64,000 nt of DNA from DASZVN01 sp035547055 (GTDB lineage: Bacteria > Pseudomonadota > Alphaproteobacteria > Rhizobiales > Methylopilaceae): positions 4,935 to 68,934 of the forward strand of contig DASZVN010000046.1 of assembly GCA_035547055.1 (NCBI GenBank), in the 5' to 3' direction. Below the pieces are notes generated by a model that was not told the DNA's origin, made no database searches, and saw nothing but the letters and a program-made list of their open reading frames with translations. How positions within the stretch are numbered: position 1 is the first letter of the stretch; the number at the start of each line of letters is the position of its first letter. This document shows positions 42,792 to 51,686 of the stretch, piece by piece. Made by a program: the position numbers and the translations under genes.

Positions 42792-44332
42792 AGGCGTTCC
42801 TCATGTATCGCGACCAGGACTTCGACCGGGAGCGCCCGCTGCCGCCGAACGAGCCGGATCTGCGCCAGGATCTGGAGCTCGACACCCTGTTCGCCGCGAT
42901 GGCTGCCGGCGACGACTTCCTGCTCAAGGCCGCGACGAAGGCGGTGCTGACCAGCCTTGCCGTGGACGTCGACACCATCCGCTACCGCCAGGCGATCCTG
43001 CGCGACTGCCTCGACAACGTCGAGGTGATCCACCGCCTCTACGCCATCTCGATGGAGCCGATCGAGCGGAAGAAGCACATCTATCTTGCCTTCGGCGGGC
43101 GCTATCCGGGCTCGGCATTGAGCGGTTCCGTCAACCTGCTGGACGCGCTGAAGGCGGTCCTGAGGGAACTCGCGGCGGTCGGGCGCGACCACGGCGGCAA
43201 ATTCCGCTCCGAGGGGTTCCGCAATTTCTTCGCGATGATCGCGACGGAGCTCGACGACGACTATTTCCGTGCGATCGACGACCACCTGGCGCGCTTGAAG
43301 TTCCGCAATGGCGTCCTCATCAGCGCCCAGCTCGGCCCTGGCAATCGCGGACGGAACTACGTGCTGCGCAAGCAGGTCGTCGAGAAATGGGAGTGGCTGA
43401 AGGAAAAGCTCGGCTATGGCCGGCCCGGCTATCGCTTCACGCTCCACCCGCGCGACGAGGCCGGCTTTCGCGCGCTCTCCGAGATCCGCGACCGGGGCCT
43501 TGCCGCCGCCGCTGGCACGATGCTGCAGTCGACCGACCACATCCTCGATTTCTTCGCGATGCTGCGGACCGAGCTCGCCTTCTATATCGGCTGTATCAAC
43601 CTGCGCGACCGGCTGGCGGCCAAGGGCGTGACGTTCTGCTTTCCCGATCCGGCGCCGGCCGAGGAAAGGCGCCTGTCCTTCGAGGGATTGCGCGAGCCCG
43701 GCCTCCTGCTCAGCCTCGCCGGCCCGGTGATGGCGAACGACCTCCGCGAGGCGCAGACGCTGATCGTCGTCACCGGCGCCAACCAGGGCGGCAAGTCGAC
43801 CTTTCTTCGGAGCGTGGGCGTCGCGCAGCTCATGATGCAGGCGGGGATGTTCGTGCCGGCTGATTCGTTCTCCGCCAATGTCTGCGATGGCCTCTTCACC
43901 CATTACCGGCGCGAGGAGGACACCGGGCTCCGCAGCGGCAAGTTCGACGAGGAGCTGCGCCGCATGAGCGGCATCGTCGATGAGATCACCGCCAACCCGA
44001 TGATCCTGTTCAACGAGTCCTTCGCCGCCACCAACGAGCGCGAGGGCTCGGAGATCGCCCGCCAGATCGTCGCCGCTCTCCTCGAAAAACGGGTCAAAAT
44101 CGTGTTCGTGACGCACATGTATGAGCTCGCGAGCCGTCTCGCCAAAGACGATCCCGAGGCCATTTTCCTGCGCGCGGAACGCGGCGCCGGCGGCCGCCGC
44201 ACCTTTCGCCTCGTCGAAGGGCCGCCGCTGCAGACGAGCTACGGCCGCGACCTCTACGCCCAGGTCTTCGAGGAGATTGACGAGCCGCTCGGCCTGCGGA
44301 TGCTGGCCGATGCGCCGCCGCTCGCCGAGTGA
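42788..44332 (+). CDS. MutS-related ATPase, second of a tandem pair
   Basis: 514 residues, similar in layout to the preceding protein but clearly diverged. Walker A is TGANQGGKST (about residue 330), then LFTHYRREED, and Walker B PMILFNESF again with Asn replacing Asp. The region before the ATPase is helical without a mismatch-binding domain. Translation is coupled to the first copy by ATGA. A heterodimeric MutS-like complex acting on nucleic acid is likely; the exact substrate is unknown. Confidence 0.88.
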   Translation: MKAFLMYRDQDFDRERPLPPNEPDLRQDLELDTLFAAMAAGDDFLLKAATKAVLTSLAVDVDTIRYRQAILRDCLDNVEVIHRLYAISMEPIERKKHIYLAFGGRYPGSALSGSVNLLDALKAVLRELAAVGRDHGGKFRSEGFRNFFAMIATELDDDYFRAIDDHLARLKFRNGVLISAQLGPGNRGRNYVLRKQVVEKWEWLKEKLGYGRPGYRFTLHPRDEAGFRALSEIRDRGLAAAAGTMLQSTDHILDFFAMLRTELAFYIGCINLRDRLAAKGVTFCFPDPAPAEERRLSFEGLREPGLLLSLAGPVMANDLREAQTLIVVTGANQGGKSTFLRSVGVAQLMMQAGMFVPADSFSANVCDGLFTHYRREEDTGLRSGKFDEELRRMSGIVDEITANPMILFNESFAATNEREGSEIARQIVAALLEKRVKIVFVTHMYELASRLAKDDPEAIFLRAERGAGGRRTFRLVEGPPLQTSYGRDLYAQVFEEIDEPLGLRMLADAPPLAE

Positions 44333-44362
44333 GTGCATCGCGTCGGAAGGGAGCGAAACGAC

Positions 44363-44391
44363 TTCTTTTCCAGACGTTAAGATGGTAGATT
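44363..44391 (+). promoter_or_regulatory. Candidate promoter of fluoride riboswitch 4
   Basis: TTCTTT (44363-44368) and TAGATT (44386-44391) are 17 bases apart in a locally AT-rich stretch ending 6 bases before the aptamer. Confidence 0.45.
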
Positions 44392-44397
44392 GTTGCC

Positions 44398-44461
44398 AAG
44401 GGGATGGGGTCCCCCTTTGAATGCCTGCGGGCTGATGACTCCTACCGCGAACGCGGAGGAG
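44398..44461 (+). promoter_or_regulatory. Fluoride riboswitch 4, variant joining region
   Basis: GGGGATGGGGTCCCCC and GGGCTGATGACTCCT are intact; the joining sequence reads GAATGCC instead of AACCGCC. The platform is a compact hairpin, CTCCTACCGCG (44439-44449) with CGCGGAGGAG (44452-44461) and one bulged A, hiding AGGAG four bases before the ATG at 44466. Confidence 0.88.
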
Positions 44462-44465
44462 CCCG

Positions 44466-44645
44466 ATGACCTCGATCGCCATTGCCGTGACTATTTCGCT
44501 GTTCCTGCTCGCCGGCGTGCTGGCCACCCGGCGGCGCGGTGATGCGTTTGTGCCTGTGCGGGTCACGCAACGATACCGCCGGGGTGCGCCCCCCAACGTA
44601 TTGAGGGAACGCGACCGCGATCCGACGGCGTCCCGCCGCGGCTGA
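44466..44645 (+). CDS. 59-residue single-helix membrane protein under riboswitch 4
   Basis: An ATG four bases after the riboswitch-controlled AGGAG opens a 59-codon gene. One hydrophobic helix at the N-terminus (SIAIAVTISLFLLAGVLA) is followed by a strongly basic tail (RRRGDAF, TQRYRRGAPP, SRRG). No family recognised. Like the product at 32935 it is a tiny membrane protein directly behind a fluoride riboswitch, and the next gene starts 22 bases on. Confidence 0.7.
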   Translation: MTSIAIAVTISLFLLAGVLATRRRGDAFVPVRVTQRYRRGAPPNVLRERDRDPTASRRG

Positions 44646-44667
44646 AGTCGCCGCCGCGCCTGTTGCT

Positions 44668-45522
44668 GTGAGCCGTGATCGCATGCCGTCGGCGGCGACT
44701 GCCGCCGACATCGAGCGGGTCGTTGCCGGGCTGCGCTCGTTCGTCGATGGGGATCGCGCGACTTTCGCGGTCATCGGCCTCGGGCCGCGCGCGGTCCCCG
44801 CGTTGCGGGCGCTCCTGTTCGAACGCGAGCCGAGCGGCCTTTACCAGCCGCGGTGCCGTGCCGCCCGGGCGCTGGCGGCGCTCCGCGCCTTCGACGTGCT
44901 CGCCGCGTTCCTGCGGCGCGAGACGGCCATCCCCGACGCGGTCGAGCGGCTGGGGGAGGAGGCGGTGATCAACGCCGCCGCAGAGGGATTGTCGCATCTC
45001 CGCGAGGGCTGGGTGTTCGATCTGCTGCTTGCCGTCGCCCGCCGCCATCCGAGCGGTGCACTGGCGAACGCGATCGGCTCCTTTCGCCGCGCCGAGGCCA
45101 TTCCCGTGCTGGTCGAGCATCTGATCGAGGACGAGGCCCGGCCTGCCGCCGAGACCGCCCTGCTGGCCCTGGGTCCGGCCGCGCGGCCGGCGCTTCTGCG
45201 TGCAGCAAGAACGGCTGTGCCCTCCGCCCCGGAGGAAAGCCCGTCCAGTCGACGGCGGCGAGGCAGCGCCCTCAAGCTGCTCGCCGAAATCGGGGTGACG
45301 AGGGAGGAGTGGCGAGCGTTGGCACCGCTGGTCGATGATCCCGATGCCACCATCGCCCTCCGAACCTGTGTCGTTGGACTGACCCTGGGCGACAGTCCGG
45401 CGATCTGGCGACGCCTGTCGACGCTCTTGCGTGCGGCCGATCACGCCGACGCCGCGCGAATTTGCGCGCTGCTGTCGGCGCCGGTCGCGAAGGGCGAATG
45501 GGGCGGAGACGCGAGCCCCTAG
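44668..45522 (+). CDS. HEAT-repeat-like protein
   Basis: 284 residues from GTG at 44668; ATG at 44683 is an alternative. Repeated two-helix units such as AVPALRALLFERE, FDVLAAFLRRE, AIPVLVEHLIEDEARPAAET and PAARPALLRAA fit an alpha-solenoid of the HEAT/PBS-lyase type. Probably a protein-interaction scaffold; partner unknown. Its TAG shares the palindrome CTAG with the stop of the convergent CNNM gene, so the two overlap by 3 bp. Confidence 0.75.
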   Translation: MSRDRMPSAATAADIERVVAGLRSFVDGDRATFAVIGLGPRAVPALRALLFEREPSGLYQPRCRAARALAALRAFDVLAAFLRRETAIPDAVERLGEEAVINAAAEGLSHLREGWVFDLLLAVARRHPSGALANAIGSFRRAEAIPVLVEHLIEDEARPAAETALLALGPAARPALLRAARTAVPSAPEESPSSRRRRGSALKLLAEIGVTREEWRALAPLVDDPDATIALRTCVVGLTLGDSPAIWRRLSTLLRAADHADAARICALLSAPVAKGEWGGDASP

Positions 45523-46610
45523 GACGGCGGGGTGTGGCGGTCCGAATAGCCGCTGGCGTTCCACGTGCTGCGGCTCTGGCGCAGGCGGATGATGCGGCGC
45601 TGCCGCGCAATATCGGGCGAGGTGCGAAGGGCGGAGATGTCTTCCGGCTCATCGGTGATCGCAATGCCGAGCAATGCCTCGAGAAGGTCCTCCAGGGTCA
45701 CGATGCCGACGAACCCTTTCGCTCGATCGTGCACCAGGCCGATCGCCTCGTGCGCGGCGAGCAGGGTTTCGGTCGCGATCCGCACCGTCAACTCGCTCGC
45801 CAACCGTGGGAGGGGGCGTGCGAAAGGCGCGAGCGGCTGGTCCGGCGCTGCGCCTTCGGCGACTGCCCGAAGGATCTCCTTCACGAAGACATAGCCGAAG
45901 ACCTCGGCCGGCTCGCCGCGAAAAACCGGGACCCGGCTGAATGCATCCGACTCGGGCGCCGCCAATAGGGTATCGATCGGGCTATCGGCACTCACCATGA
46001 AGACCAGCGGCGCGGGCGTATGGACCTCGGCCAGGGTCACTTCCTGCGCGTAGACGAGGCTGGAGAGCAACTCCGCTTCCTCGTGGGTGATCGTGCCTTC
46101 ACTCGGCGCCGCGGTAAGAAAGGCTGCGAGCTGGCGCCGAGTCATGCCGGTCGTCGTCTTGCCGGCGAAAAGCCGCGTGAGCGCGCGGCTGAGCGGCAGG
46201 ATGGGCCGCATCAGAACGAGGGCGGCTCCGAGAATGCGCCCCGTTGATGGGGCGAGGGCAACGCTGTGGGTCGCCGCGAAGGTCTTGGGGCCGATCTCGG
46301 CGAAGATCAGCAGAAGGATCGTGAGGCCGGCCGATGCGTAGCCGACCGCGCTGCCACCCCACAGGCGCGCCGCTTCGGCGCCGACGAAGCCGGGGCCGAT
46401 CGTGCCGGCCAGGGTGTTCACGATCAGGATGGCGCTGATCGCGTCGCCGAGCTCGCCGCGGCGGATCTCGAGCAGCCGGGCCGCGCCGCGGGCGCCGTGG
46501 CGAGACAGACCCAGGAGATCCGGCGTCCGGGTGCTGAGGAGCACCGTTTCCAATATCGAACAGATCGCGCAGAGAAAGACGGCGAAGAGGATCCAGAACG
46601 CGAGCATCAT
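45519..46610 (-). CDS. CNNM/CorC-type membrane protein with DUF21 and CBS domains
   Basis: 363 residues. The N-terminal DUF21 domain (about 1-165) has hydrophobic helices with SILETVLLST and FAEIGPKTFAATHS; a CBS pair follows (PLVFMVSADSPIDTLLAAPES; GIVTLEDLLEALLG). The C-terminal transporter-associated CorC_HlyC domain seems absent. Family members move or sense magnesium. Last gene of the riboswitch-5 operon. Because fluoride acts through metal-fluoride complexes, a role in Mg balance is reasonable (inference). Confidence 0.88.
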   Translation of the reverse strand: MMLAFWILFAVFLCAICSILETVLLSTRTPDLLGLSRHGARGAARLLEIRRGELGDAISAILIVNTLAGTIGPGFVGAEAARLWGGSAVGYASAGLTILLLIFAEIGPKTFAATHSVALAPSTGRILGAALVLMRPILPLSRALTRLFAGKTTTGMTRRQLAAFLTAAPSEGTITHEEAELLSSLVYAQEVTLAEVHTPAPLVFMVSADSPIDTLLAAPESDAFSRVPVFRGEPAEVFGYVFVKEILRAVAEGAAPDQPLAPFARPLPRLASELTVRIATETLLAAHEAIGLVHDRAKGFVGIVTLEDLLEALLGIAITDEPEDISALRTSPDIARQRRIIRLRQSRSTWNASGYSDRHTPPS

Positions 46611-47254
46611 GGCACGGCGCGCGACGGCACCGCCGCCTCGGCGAGAGCGGCCAGGTGGGAGACGTCGTTCATGAGCAGGAGCTGCGCACGACGCACGGTC
46701 AAGCGGGCGACGCTGATCGCGCACGGATCCTGGGCCAATCGCCAGTAGGCGGAAAGCGGCAGGCCGAGCAGTTGGGTCAGGAGCACGCGGTTGGTGCTGT
46801 CGTGGCCGACGAGAACGACGGTCCCGTCGGTATCGCGGCCGACCACCGTCCGCAGCATGTCCGCGGTCCGCACCGCCATGTCCTGAAGCGATTCTCCGTT
46901 CGGGAACCGGACGAGGTCCGGCGCATCGTGCCAGTGTGCGTAGCGCTCCGGGTCGCCGCGCTTCACCGCGTCGTGGGTCTGCCAACGCCAATCGCCATAG
47001 TCGAGGTCGGTCAGGTCGGCCGCAGTCGCGACCGCGGCGCCCGTCGCGGCCGCGATTGCCGAAGCCGTCGATATGCAGCGCGCGAGAGGGCTGGCATGGA
47101 CGACGGCTGGTCGCCAGGAGCGGGCGACCCGCTCGGCCGTGAGCCGCGCCTGGGCCACGCCGGTCGGCGAGAGCGGCACGTCCGTCCGGCCGCGAAACCG
47201 CGGCGGCGCGATGCCCTCGACATGCCCGTGGCGGACCAGGACGAGGATCGTCAC
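46607..47254 (-). CDS. Histidine phosphatase family protein (GpmB/CobC-like)
   Basis: 215 residues from GTG at 47254, with GGAGGG upstream. The phosphohistidine motif is VLVRHGHVEG at the N-terminus, and the second catalytic His is in VVLVGHDSTNR; FRGRTDVPLSPTG is also typical. The branch includes phosphoglycerate mutase-like and broad phosphatases. Two genes from enolase, it could serve glycolysis (inference). Overlaps both neighbours. Confidence 0.9.
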   Translation of the reverse strand: MTILVLVRHGHVEGIAPPRFRGRTDVPLSPTGVAQARLTAERVARSWRPAVVHASPLARCISTASAIAAATGAAVATAADLTDLDYGDWRWQTHDAVKRGDPERYAHWHDAPDLVRFPNGESLQDMAVRTADMLRTVVGRDTDGTVVLVGHDSTNRVLLTQLLGLPLSAYWRLAQDPCAISVARLTVRRAQLLLMNDVSHLAALAEAAVPSRAVP

Positions 47255-47619
47255 CGGCGGCCCTCCACGCCGGCCGGTCGCTTGGCCTCGATCGCCCGTC
47301 CTTCCTGCCGAATCCATTCGAGGATGCGCGCGCGGGAACCCGAGACGTGCGTCGTCCAGAGCTGCTTGCGGAGCGGCTGGTGCTTCTCGTCCCACCAGTG
47401 CTCGGACACCACCATGATGCTCCAGCGCTCGCCGGCGGGGCGGCTATCGAGCCGATGGACCTCGACTACGGCCGCATGATCGGGCGCGGCCAGGCTGTAG
47501 CGATGCCGCTGCCATTCGACTGCGCCGACGCTCCACCTCGTCGCTTCCGGATCGGGCTGGGTCGCGGCCCGGATCATCTGCCAGGCGAACAGGAAGGCAT
47601 GGTCGCCGATCCGGGCCAT
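47251..47619 (-). CDS. Hypothetical protein
   Basis: 122 residues, soluble, rich in Trp, His and Arg (WSVGAVEWQRHRYSLAAP; SEHWWDEKHQPLRKQLW). No motif or family recognised. It lies 18 bp after enolase and overlaps the phosphatase start (GTGA), so it is part of the fluoride operon. Confidence 0.7.
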   Translation of the reverse strand: MARIGDHAFLFAWQMIRAATQPDPEATRWSVGAVEWQRHRYSLAAPDHAAVVEVHRLDSRPAGERWSIMVVSEHWWDEKHQPLRKQLWTTHVSGSRARILEWIRQEGRAIEAKRPAGVEGRR

Positions 47620-47637
47620 GACGTGTGCGTACCGCCG

Positions 47638-48939
47638 TCAAGTCGATGCGGACGGCGGCCAATGCCAGCCGTCGAAGACCGCGGGCCACACGGCGGCCGA
47701 GCCCAACTCGCGCTCTATCTCGATCAGGCGATTGTACTTCGCGACCCGCTCGGACCGCGTCACCGACCCGGTCTTGATCTGTCCGCCGCCCATCGCCACG
47801 GCGAAATCGGCGATGAAGCTGTCTTCCGTCTCGCCCGATCGATGCGAGATGACGTAGCGGAGGCCCGCGGACCGGCACAGCTCGATGGCCTCGATGGTTT
47901 CGGTCAGCGTGCCGATCTGGTTCGGCTTGATCAGGACGGCGTTGGTCGCGTGCTCCGCGATGCCGCGGCGGATGAGCCGCGTGTTGGTGACGTAGAGATC
48001 GTCGCCGACGATCTGGATGCGGTCGCCGAGGCGGCGGGTCTGCTCGCTGAAGCCTGTCCAGTCGGTCTCGTCGAGGCCGTCTTCGATCGAGACAATCGGG
48101 TAGCGGCTGCACCAGCGCGCGAAGAGGTTGGTCATCTCCGACGCGGAAAGCGGACCGTCGCCGCCGCCGGGCCGATAGCTCCCGTCCTCCCAGATGTTCG
48201 AGGCGGCAGGGTCCAGCGCGATGGCGATGTCGGTGCCGGGCTCGTAGCCAGCATCCCGGATCGCATCCACGATCAGCTCGCAGGCCTCCTCGTTGCTTTC
48301 GAGGTCGGGCGCGAAGCCGCCCTCGTCGCCGACGCCGGTGGCGTAGCCGCGCCGCTCCAGCTCGCGCTTCAGGGCATGAAACGTCTCCGCCGCGAAGCGC
48401 AGCGCCTCGGCAAAGCGCGGGGCGCCGAGCGGCACCAGCATGAATTCCTGGAACGACAGCGTGTTGTGGGCGTGCTTGCCGCCGTTGATGACGTTCAGCA
48501 TCGGCACCGGCAAGGTTGCGGCGCCCGGCCCGCCGAGGAAGCGGTAGAGCGGCTCGCCGGCCGCGGCGGCTGCGGCCCGGGCCACCGCCATCGACACCCC
48601 GACGATCGCATTGGCACCGAGCCGCGCTTTGTTCTCGGTTCCGTCGAGATCGATCATCAGCCGGTCGATCTCGCCCTGCCGCGCGGCATCGAGCCCGATC
48701 AGGCGGGGGGCGATGACGTTGCGGATGTTGGCGATCGCCTTCAGGACGCCGCGGCCGTCATAGCGGCCCGGATCGCCGTCGCGAAGCTCGACGGCCTCGA
48801 GCCGGCCGGTCGATGCGCCGGCGGGAACCGACGCCGTCCCGGTGGACGAATCCGCCAGGCCGACGACGACGCGCAACGTCGGATGGCCGCGCGAATCGAG
48901 AATTCCGTAAGCGTCGATGCCGGCGATGGTGCGGTCCAT
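47638..48939 (-). CDS. eno: Enolase
   Basis: 433 residues, full length. It converts 2-phosphoglycerate to phosphoenolpyruvate and is the classic fluoride-sensitive glycolytic enzyme. Catalytic and metal residues are conserved: Glu in SFQEFM, Glu in GDEGGFAPD, Asp in ALDPAAS, Glu in SIEDGLDE, Asp in GDDLYVTN, Lys in LIKPNQIGTLTET, His in SHRSGETED, Lys in GQIKTGS. The mobile loop reads VPAGASTG where most enolases have VPSGASTG. GGGAGGG lies four bases before the ATG. Placement behind crcB under riboswitch 5 marks it as a fluoride-induced copy; whether a second housekeeping enolase exists is not visible. Confidence 0.97.
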   Translation of the reverse strand: MDRTIAGIDAYGILDSRGHPTLRVVVGLADSSTGTASVPAGASTGRLEAVELRDGDPGRYDGRGVLKAIANIRNVIAPRLIGLDAARQGEIDRLMIDLDGTENKARLGANAIVGVSMAVARAAAAAAGEPLYRFLGGPGAATLPVPMLNVINGGKHAHNTLSFQEFMLVPLGAPRFAEALRFAAETFHALKRELERRGYATGVGDEGGFAPDLESNEEACELIVDAIRDAGYEPGTDIAIALDPAASNIWEDGSYRPGGGDGPLSASEMTNLFARWCSRYPIVSIEDGLDETDWTGFSEQTRRLGDRIQIVGDDLYVTNTRLIRRGIAEHATNAVLIKPNQIGTLTETIEAIELCRSAGLRYVISHRSGETEDSFIADFAVAMGGGQIKTGSVTRSERVAKYNRLIEIERELGSAAVWPAVFDGWHWPPSAST

Positions 48940-48961
48940 CAGACCCTCCCGCCTTGCGGCT

Positions 48962-49291
48962 TCAGGATGCGGCGAGGTCGCTGCATTCCGCCTGCCAATG
49001 AACCATGTGGCCGTCGGGCACGAGCCCTTGCAGCAGGCGCATCGCCGCGTCGGCGACCGGCGGCTCGTCGAAGAACTCGATGACCAGCGGCAGCTCGACG
49101 TTCAGCCGTAGCAGGTCGGCCGAATGGACCTCGCCGGCGCTGCCGAAGCCGGCGATGCCGCGGAAGACCGTGACGCCGCGGACGCGCTGCTGGTCGTGCA
49201 GGATGTTCAGCACCTCCTGCATCAGCGTCGTCCGGCGGCCGTGCTCGCCTTCGTGGATGTAGATACGCACCACGGTGATCGGCTTTCCCAT
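48962..49291 (-). CDS. DUF190 family protein
   Basis: 109 residues from ATG at 49291, which has GAGGAGA six bases upstream. The start GKPITVVRIYIHEGEHGRRTTLMQ (trimmed: VVRIYIHEGEH) and GVTVFRGIAGFGSAG are family marks; the fold is PII-like. DUF190 genes often accompany crcB, suggesting a regulatory or accessory role for the fluoride channel. It lies 10 bp after crcB. Confidence 0.92.
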   Translation of the reverse strand: MGKPITVVRIYIHEGEHGRRTTLMQEVLNILHDQQRVRGVTVFRGIAGFGSAGEVHSADLLRLNVELPLVIEFFDEPPVADAAMRLLQGLVPDGHMVHWQAECSDLAAS

Positions 49292-49301
49292 GCGCGTCTC
49301 C

Positions 49302-49676
49302 TCACAGATTGCGGGCGACGTAGGCGCCGCCGAACGCGGCCAGGAAGCCGAGCCCGACGGAGAGCAGGACATAGAGAACAGCCTTCGGTCCCTCGCCACC
49401 CTGCGTCAGCAACAGCGTCTCCATCTCGAACGTGGAAAAGGTCGTGAACCCGCCGACGAAGCCGGTCAGGATCCCGGTGCGCAGAACCGGCGAGATCGCG
49501 AGCCGCTCCAGCGTCTCGATGAACAGGAAGCCCATCAGGAAGCTGCCGAGCAGGTTGATGCTCAGCGTGGCGTAGGGAAAATTTCGTCCGTAGATGGCCT
49601 GGACGAGATTGGTCATTCCGAACCGCGCCCAGCAGCCCAGCGTGCCGCCGATGGCGATGGCCACGTAAGTATACAT
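49302..49676 (-). CDS. crcB: Fluoride ion channel FluC/CrcB
   Basis: 124 residues with four hydrophobic helices. Fluc hallmarks are GGTLGCWARFG near residue 10, the NLLGSFLMGF helix with its pore Asn, and GFVGGFTTFSTF with the phenylalanine box. The protein works as a dual-topology dimer and expels fluoride at the inner membrane. It is the seventh gene of the riboswitch-5 operon, behind the Ehr genes, and the only recognised fluoride exporter in the window. Confidence 0.97.
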   Translation of the reverse strand: MYTYVAIAIGGTLGCWARFGMTNLVQAIYGRNFPYATLSINLLGSFLMGFLFIETLERLAISPVLRTGILTGFVGGFTTFSTFEMETLLLTQGGEGPKAVLYVLLSVGLGFLAAFGGAYVARNL

Positions 49677-49697
49677 TCGTTCCCTTCGGCATTTTCT

Positions 49698-51686
49698 TCA
49701 GGTCAGCGACAGGCCCAGGATGACGACCAGGAGCAGGCCGATCAGGGCGAGATAGAAGTTGAGGTTGCCGGACTGTAGTGCCCTGAGCCTTTCGGCCAGG
49801 AACAGCACCAGCGCCACGGTCGGCCGGAAGAGAGAGCGGCCGAACACCGGCGCAACGTCGTGGGTGAACACCAGGCGGCGGATGAAATAGCGCTGGCCGT
49901 TGGTCTCGCGCGCGGTGTGGACCTGGGGACGGTAGATGAAGCCGTAGAAGGTGCGGAGCGCGTTCGAGAAGGTGAGGGCGGTCGTCGACGCGCGGTCGGG
50001 ATCGTGATCGAGGCCGCCGTACCAGACGGCACTTCGCCGGTGGGCGAAGCCGCGGCTCAGGACGAGGAAGATGACCGGGATCAGCGCGAGGAGCGGCATC
50101 ACGACGACGAGCAGGCTCGGCGAGATGAAGGCGAAGGTCTTCGCCGGATCGATCGGTGCGCCGGTGCCGGGAACCAGGACGAGGCCGACCTGCATGTTCC
50201 GGACCGTGTCGGCGCCGAAGCGGCCGGCGACGGCCTGGTCGAGCGAGCCCAGCCAATGCGGCATGCCGACGGCGAGCGCGAGCACGGCGAGGCCGAGGGT
50301 TGCGACCGCGGCGACGATGCCGCCCGGGACGGGCGGCACGCGCGAGGCGGCGCGGCCGAGGAGACCGAGGCCGAATACCTTGACGAAGGTCGCGAAGGCG
50401 ACTGCCGCGGTCAGCGCCAGGCCGGCGCCGGCGATCGCGAGCGTGAGGCGGGCGCCGAGCGTCGTCAGGTGGAAGCCCTGGAACACGGTCTGGAACACGT
50501 ACCATTCGCTGACGAAGCCGGCCTGGGGCGGCATCGCCGCGAGGCTCGCCGCCGCGAACAGGGCGCCGACGCCGAACGGCCAGAAGCTGCGGCGGAGCAC
50601 GCTGCCCTGCACGACGGCATAGCTCCCGGTCGCGCGGAAGACGCCGTCGGCGGCGAGGAACAGGCCGCCTTTGGCGAGGGCATGGCCGGCGAGGTGAAGC
50701 AGCGCCACCGTCCAGGCGAGGCCCGAGAGGACAGGCGCGCCGTCGGCCCGGAACAGCAGCGCGGCGCCAAGCGCGGTCACGGCGATCGCGGCGTTCTCGG
50801 CCGAGGAGAAGCTGAGGAGCGCGCGCCAGTCCTCCTGCTGGAATGCGTAGAGCGCGGTCAGGATGGCGCTCAGCACGGCGAACAGCACCAGGAAGATGCC
50901 GAGCCCCGGCGTACCCGTCGGCATCCACTCGGAGAGCGTGCGGCCGAGCGCGAAGAAGGCGGCGTTCAGCACGACGCCCGACATCAGCGCACCGGTCGCG
51001 CCGCTGCCGCTGCCATAGGCGCCCGGGAACCACTCGTAGAAGGGCAGGAGGCCGAGCTTGGCGCCGAAGCCGGCGATCAGGAGCAGCCAGACGATCACGC
51101 GGACCGGCTCCGGCAGGGCTGCGCCCGCGGCGGGAAAGCCGGCAAAGGCGAACGACCCCGTCTTGGCGCCGAGCAGGAGGAAGGCGACGAGCAATGCGAC
51201 CGCACCGACTTCGAGCAGCGCCAGCATGAACAGGACAGGCCGCCCCGGCCGCTGAACAAGCCGCTCGCCGAGCAGCATCACCGCGCCGCCGAGGCTCATG
51301 ACCTCCCAGGCCACCAGGAAGGCCGTGCCGTTCTGGAGGCCGAACACGCCGAGCGCGCCGATGAGGCTGGCAGAGGCGCCGAGCAGCCAACCCCGCTGAC
51401 CTTGGCCGGTGGTCGAAAGCGCACAGGCGAGGATTGCCGGCACGAGCCCGAAGCCCATCAGCCAGAGCGCGTCCGGTGCGAGGCGGAAGCCGACCGCTTC
51501 GCCGGCGAGTGTCGTCGGCAGGATTACCGCGTCGGTCCCAGCCGGCAGCGCGACGAAGGCTGCGGCGATGGCGAGGAGCCCGCCCGCGGCGAGGAGCGCG
51601 CGGGCGATCGTCGCCCAGCCGATCAGCGCCAGCGCCGCAGCGGCGAGCCAGAGCAGGAAGGCCGCGGCGATAAGCTCATTCGCCAT
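49698..51686 (-). CDS. Ehr/hydrogenase-4-like subunit, HyfB family proton-pumping module
   Basis: 662 residues, about sixteen hydrophobic helices, homologous to HyfB and the antiporter-like subunits of complex I. Visible marks are WEVMSLGGAVMLLGERL, LLPFYEWFPGAYGSGSGATGALMSG and FQQEDWRALLSFSSAENAA. It belongs to the ion-translocating arm. It overlaps the preceding gene by 11 bp and is followed 21 bp later by crcB. Confidence 0.92.
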   Translation of the reverse strand: MANELIAAAFLLWLAAAALALIGWATIARALLAAGGLLAIAAAFVALPAGTDAVILPTTLAGEAVGFRLAPDALWLMGFGLVPAILACALSTTGQGQRGWLLGASASLIGALGVFGLQNGTAFLVAWEVMSLGGAVMLLGERLVQRPGRPVLFMLALLEVGAVALLVAFLLLGAKTGSFAFAGFPAAGAALPEPVRVIVWLLLIAGFGAKLGLLPFYEWFPGAYGSGSGATGALMSGVVLNAAFFALGRTLSEWMPTGTPGLGIFLVLFAVLSAILTALYAFQQEDWRALLSFSSAENAAIAVTALGAALLFRADGAPVLSGLAWTVALLHLAGHALAKGGLFLAADGVFRATGSYAVVQGSVLRRSFWPFGVGALFAAASLAAMPPQAGFVSEWYVFQTVFQGFHLTTLGARLTLAIAGAGLALTAAVAFATFVKVFGLGLLGRAASRVPPVPGGIVAAVATLGLAVLALAVGMPHWLGSLDQAVAGRFGADTVRNMQVGLVLVPGTGAPIDPAKTFAFISPSLLVVVMPLLALIPVIFLVLSRGFAHRRSAVWYGGLDHDPDRASTTALTFSNALRTFYGFIYRPQVHTARETNGQRYFIRRLVFTHDVAPVFGRSLFRPTVALVLFLAERLRALQSGNLNFYLALIGLLLVVILGLSLT

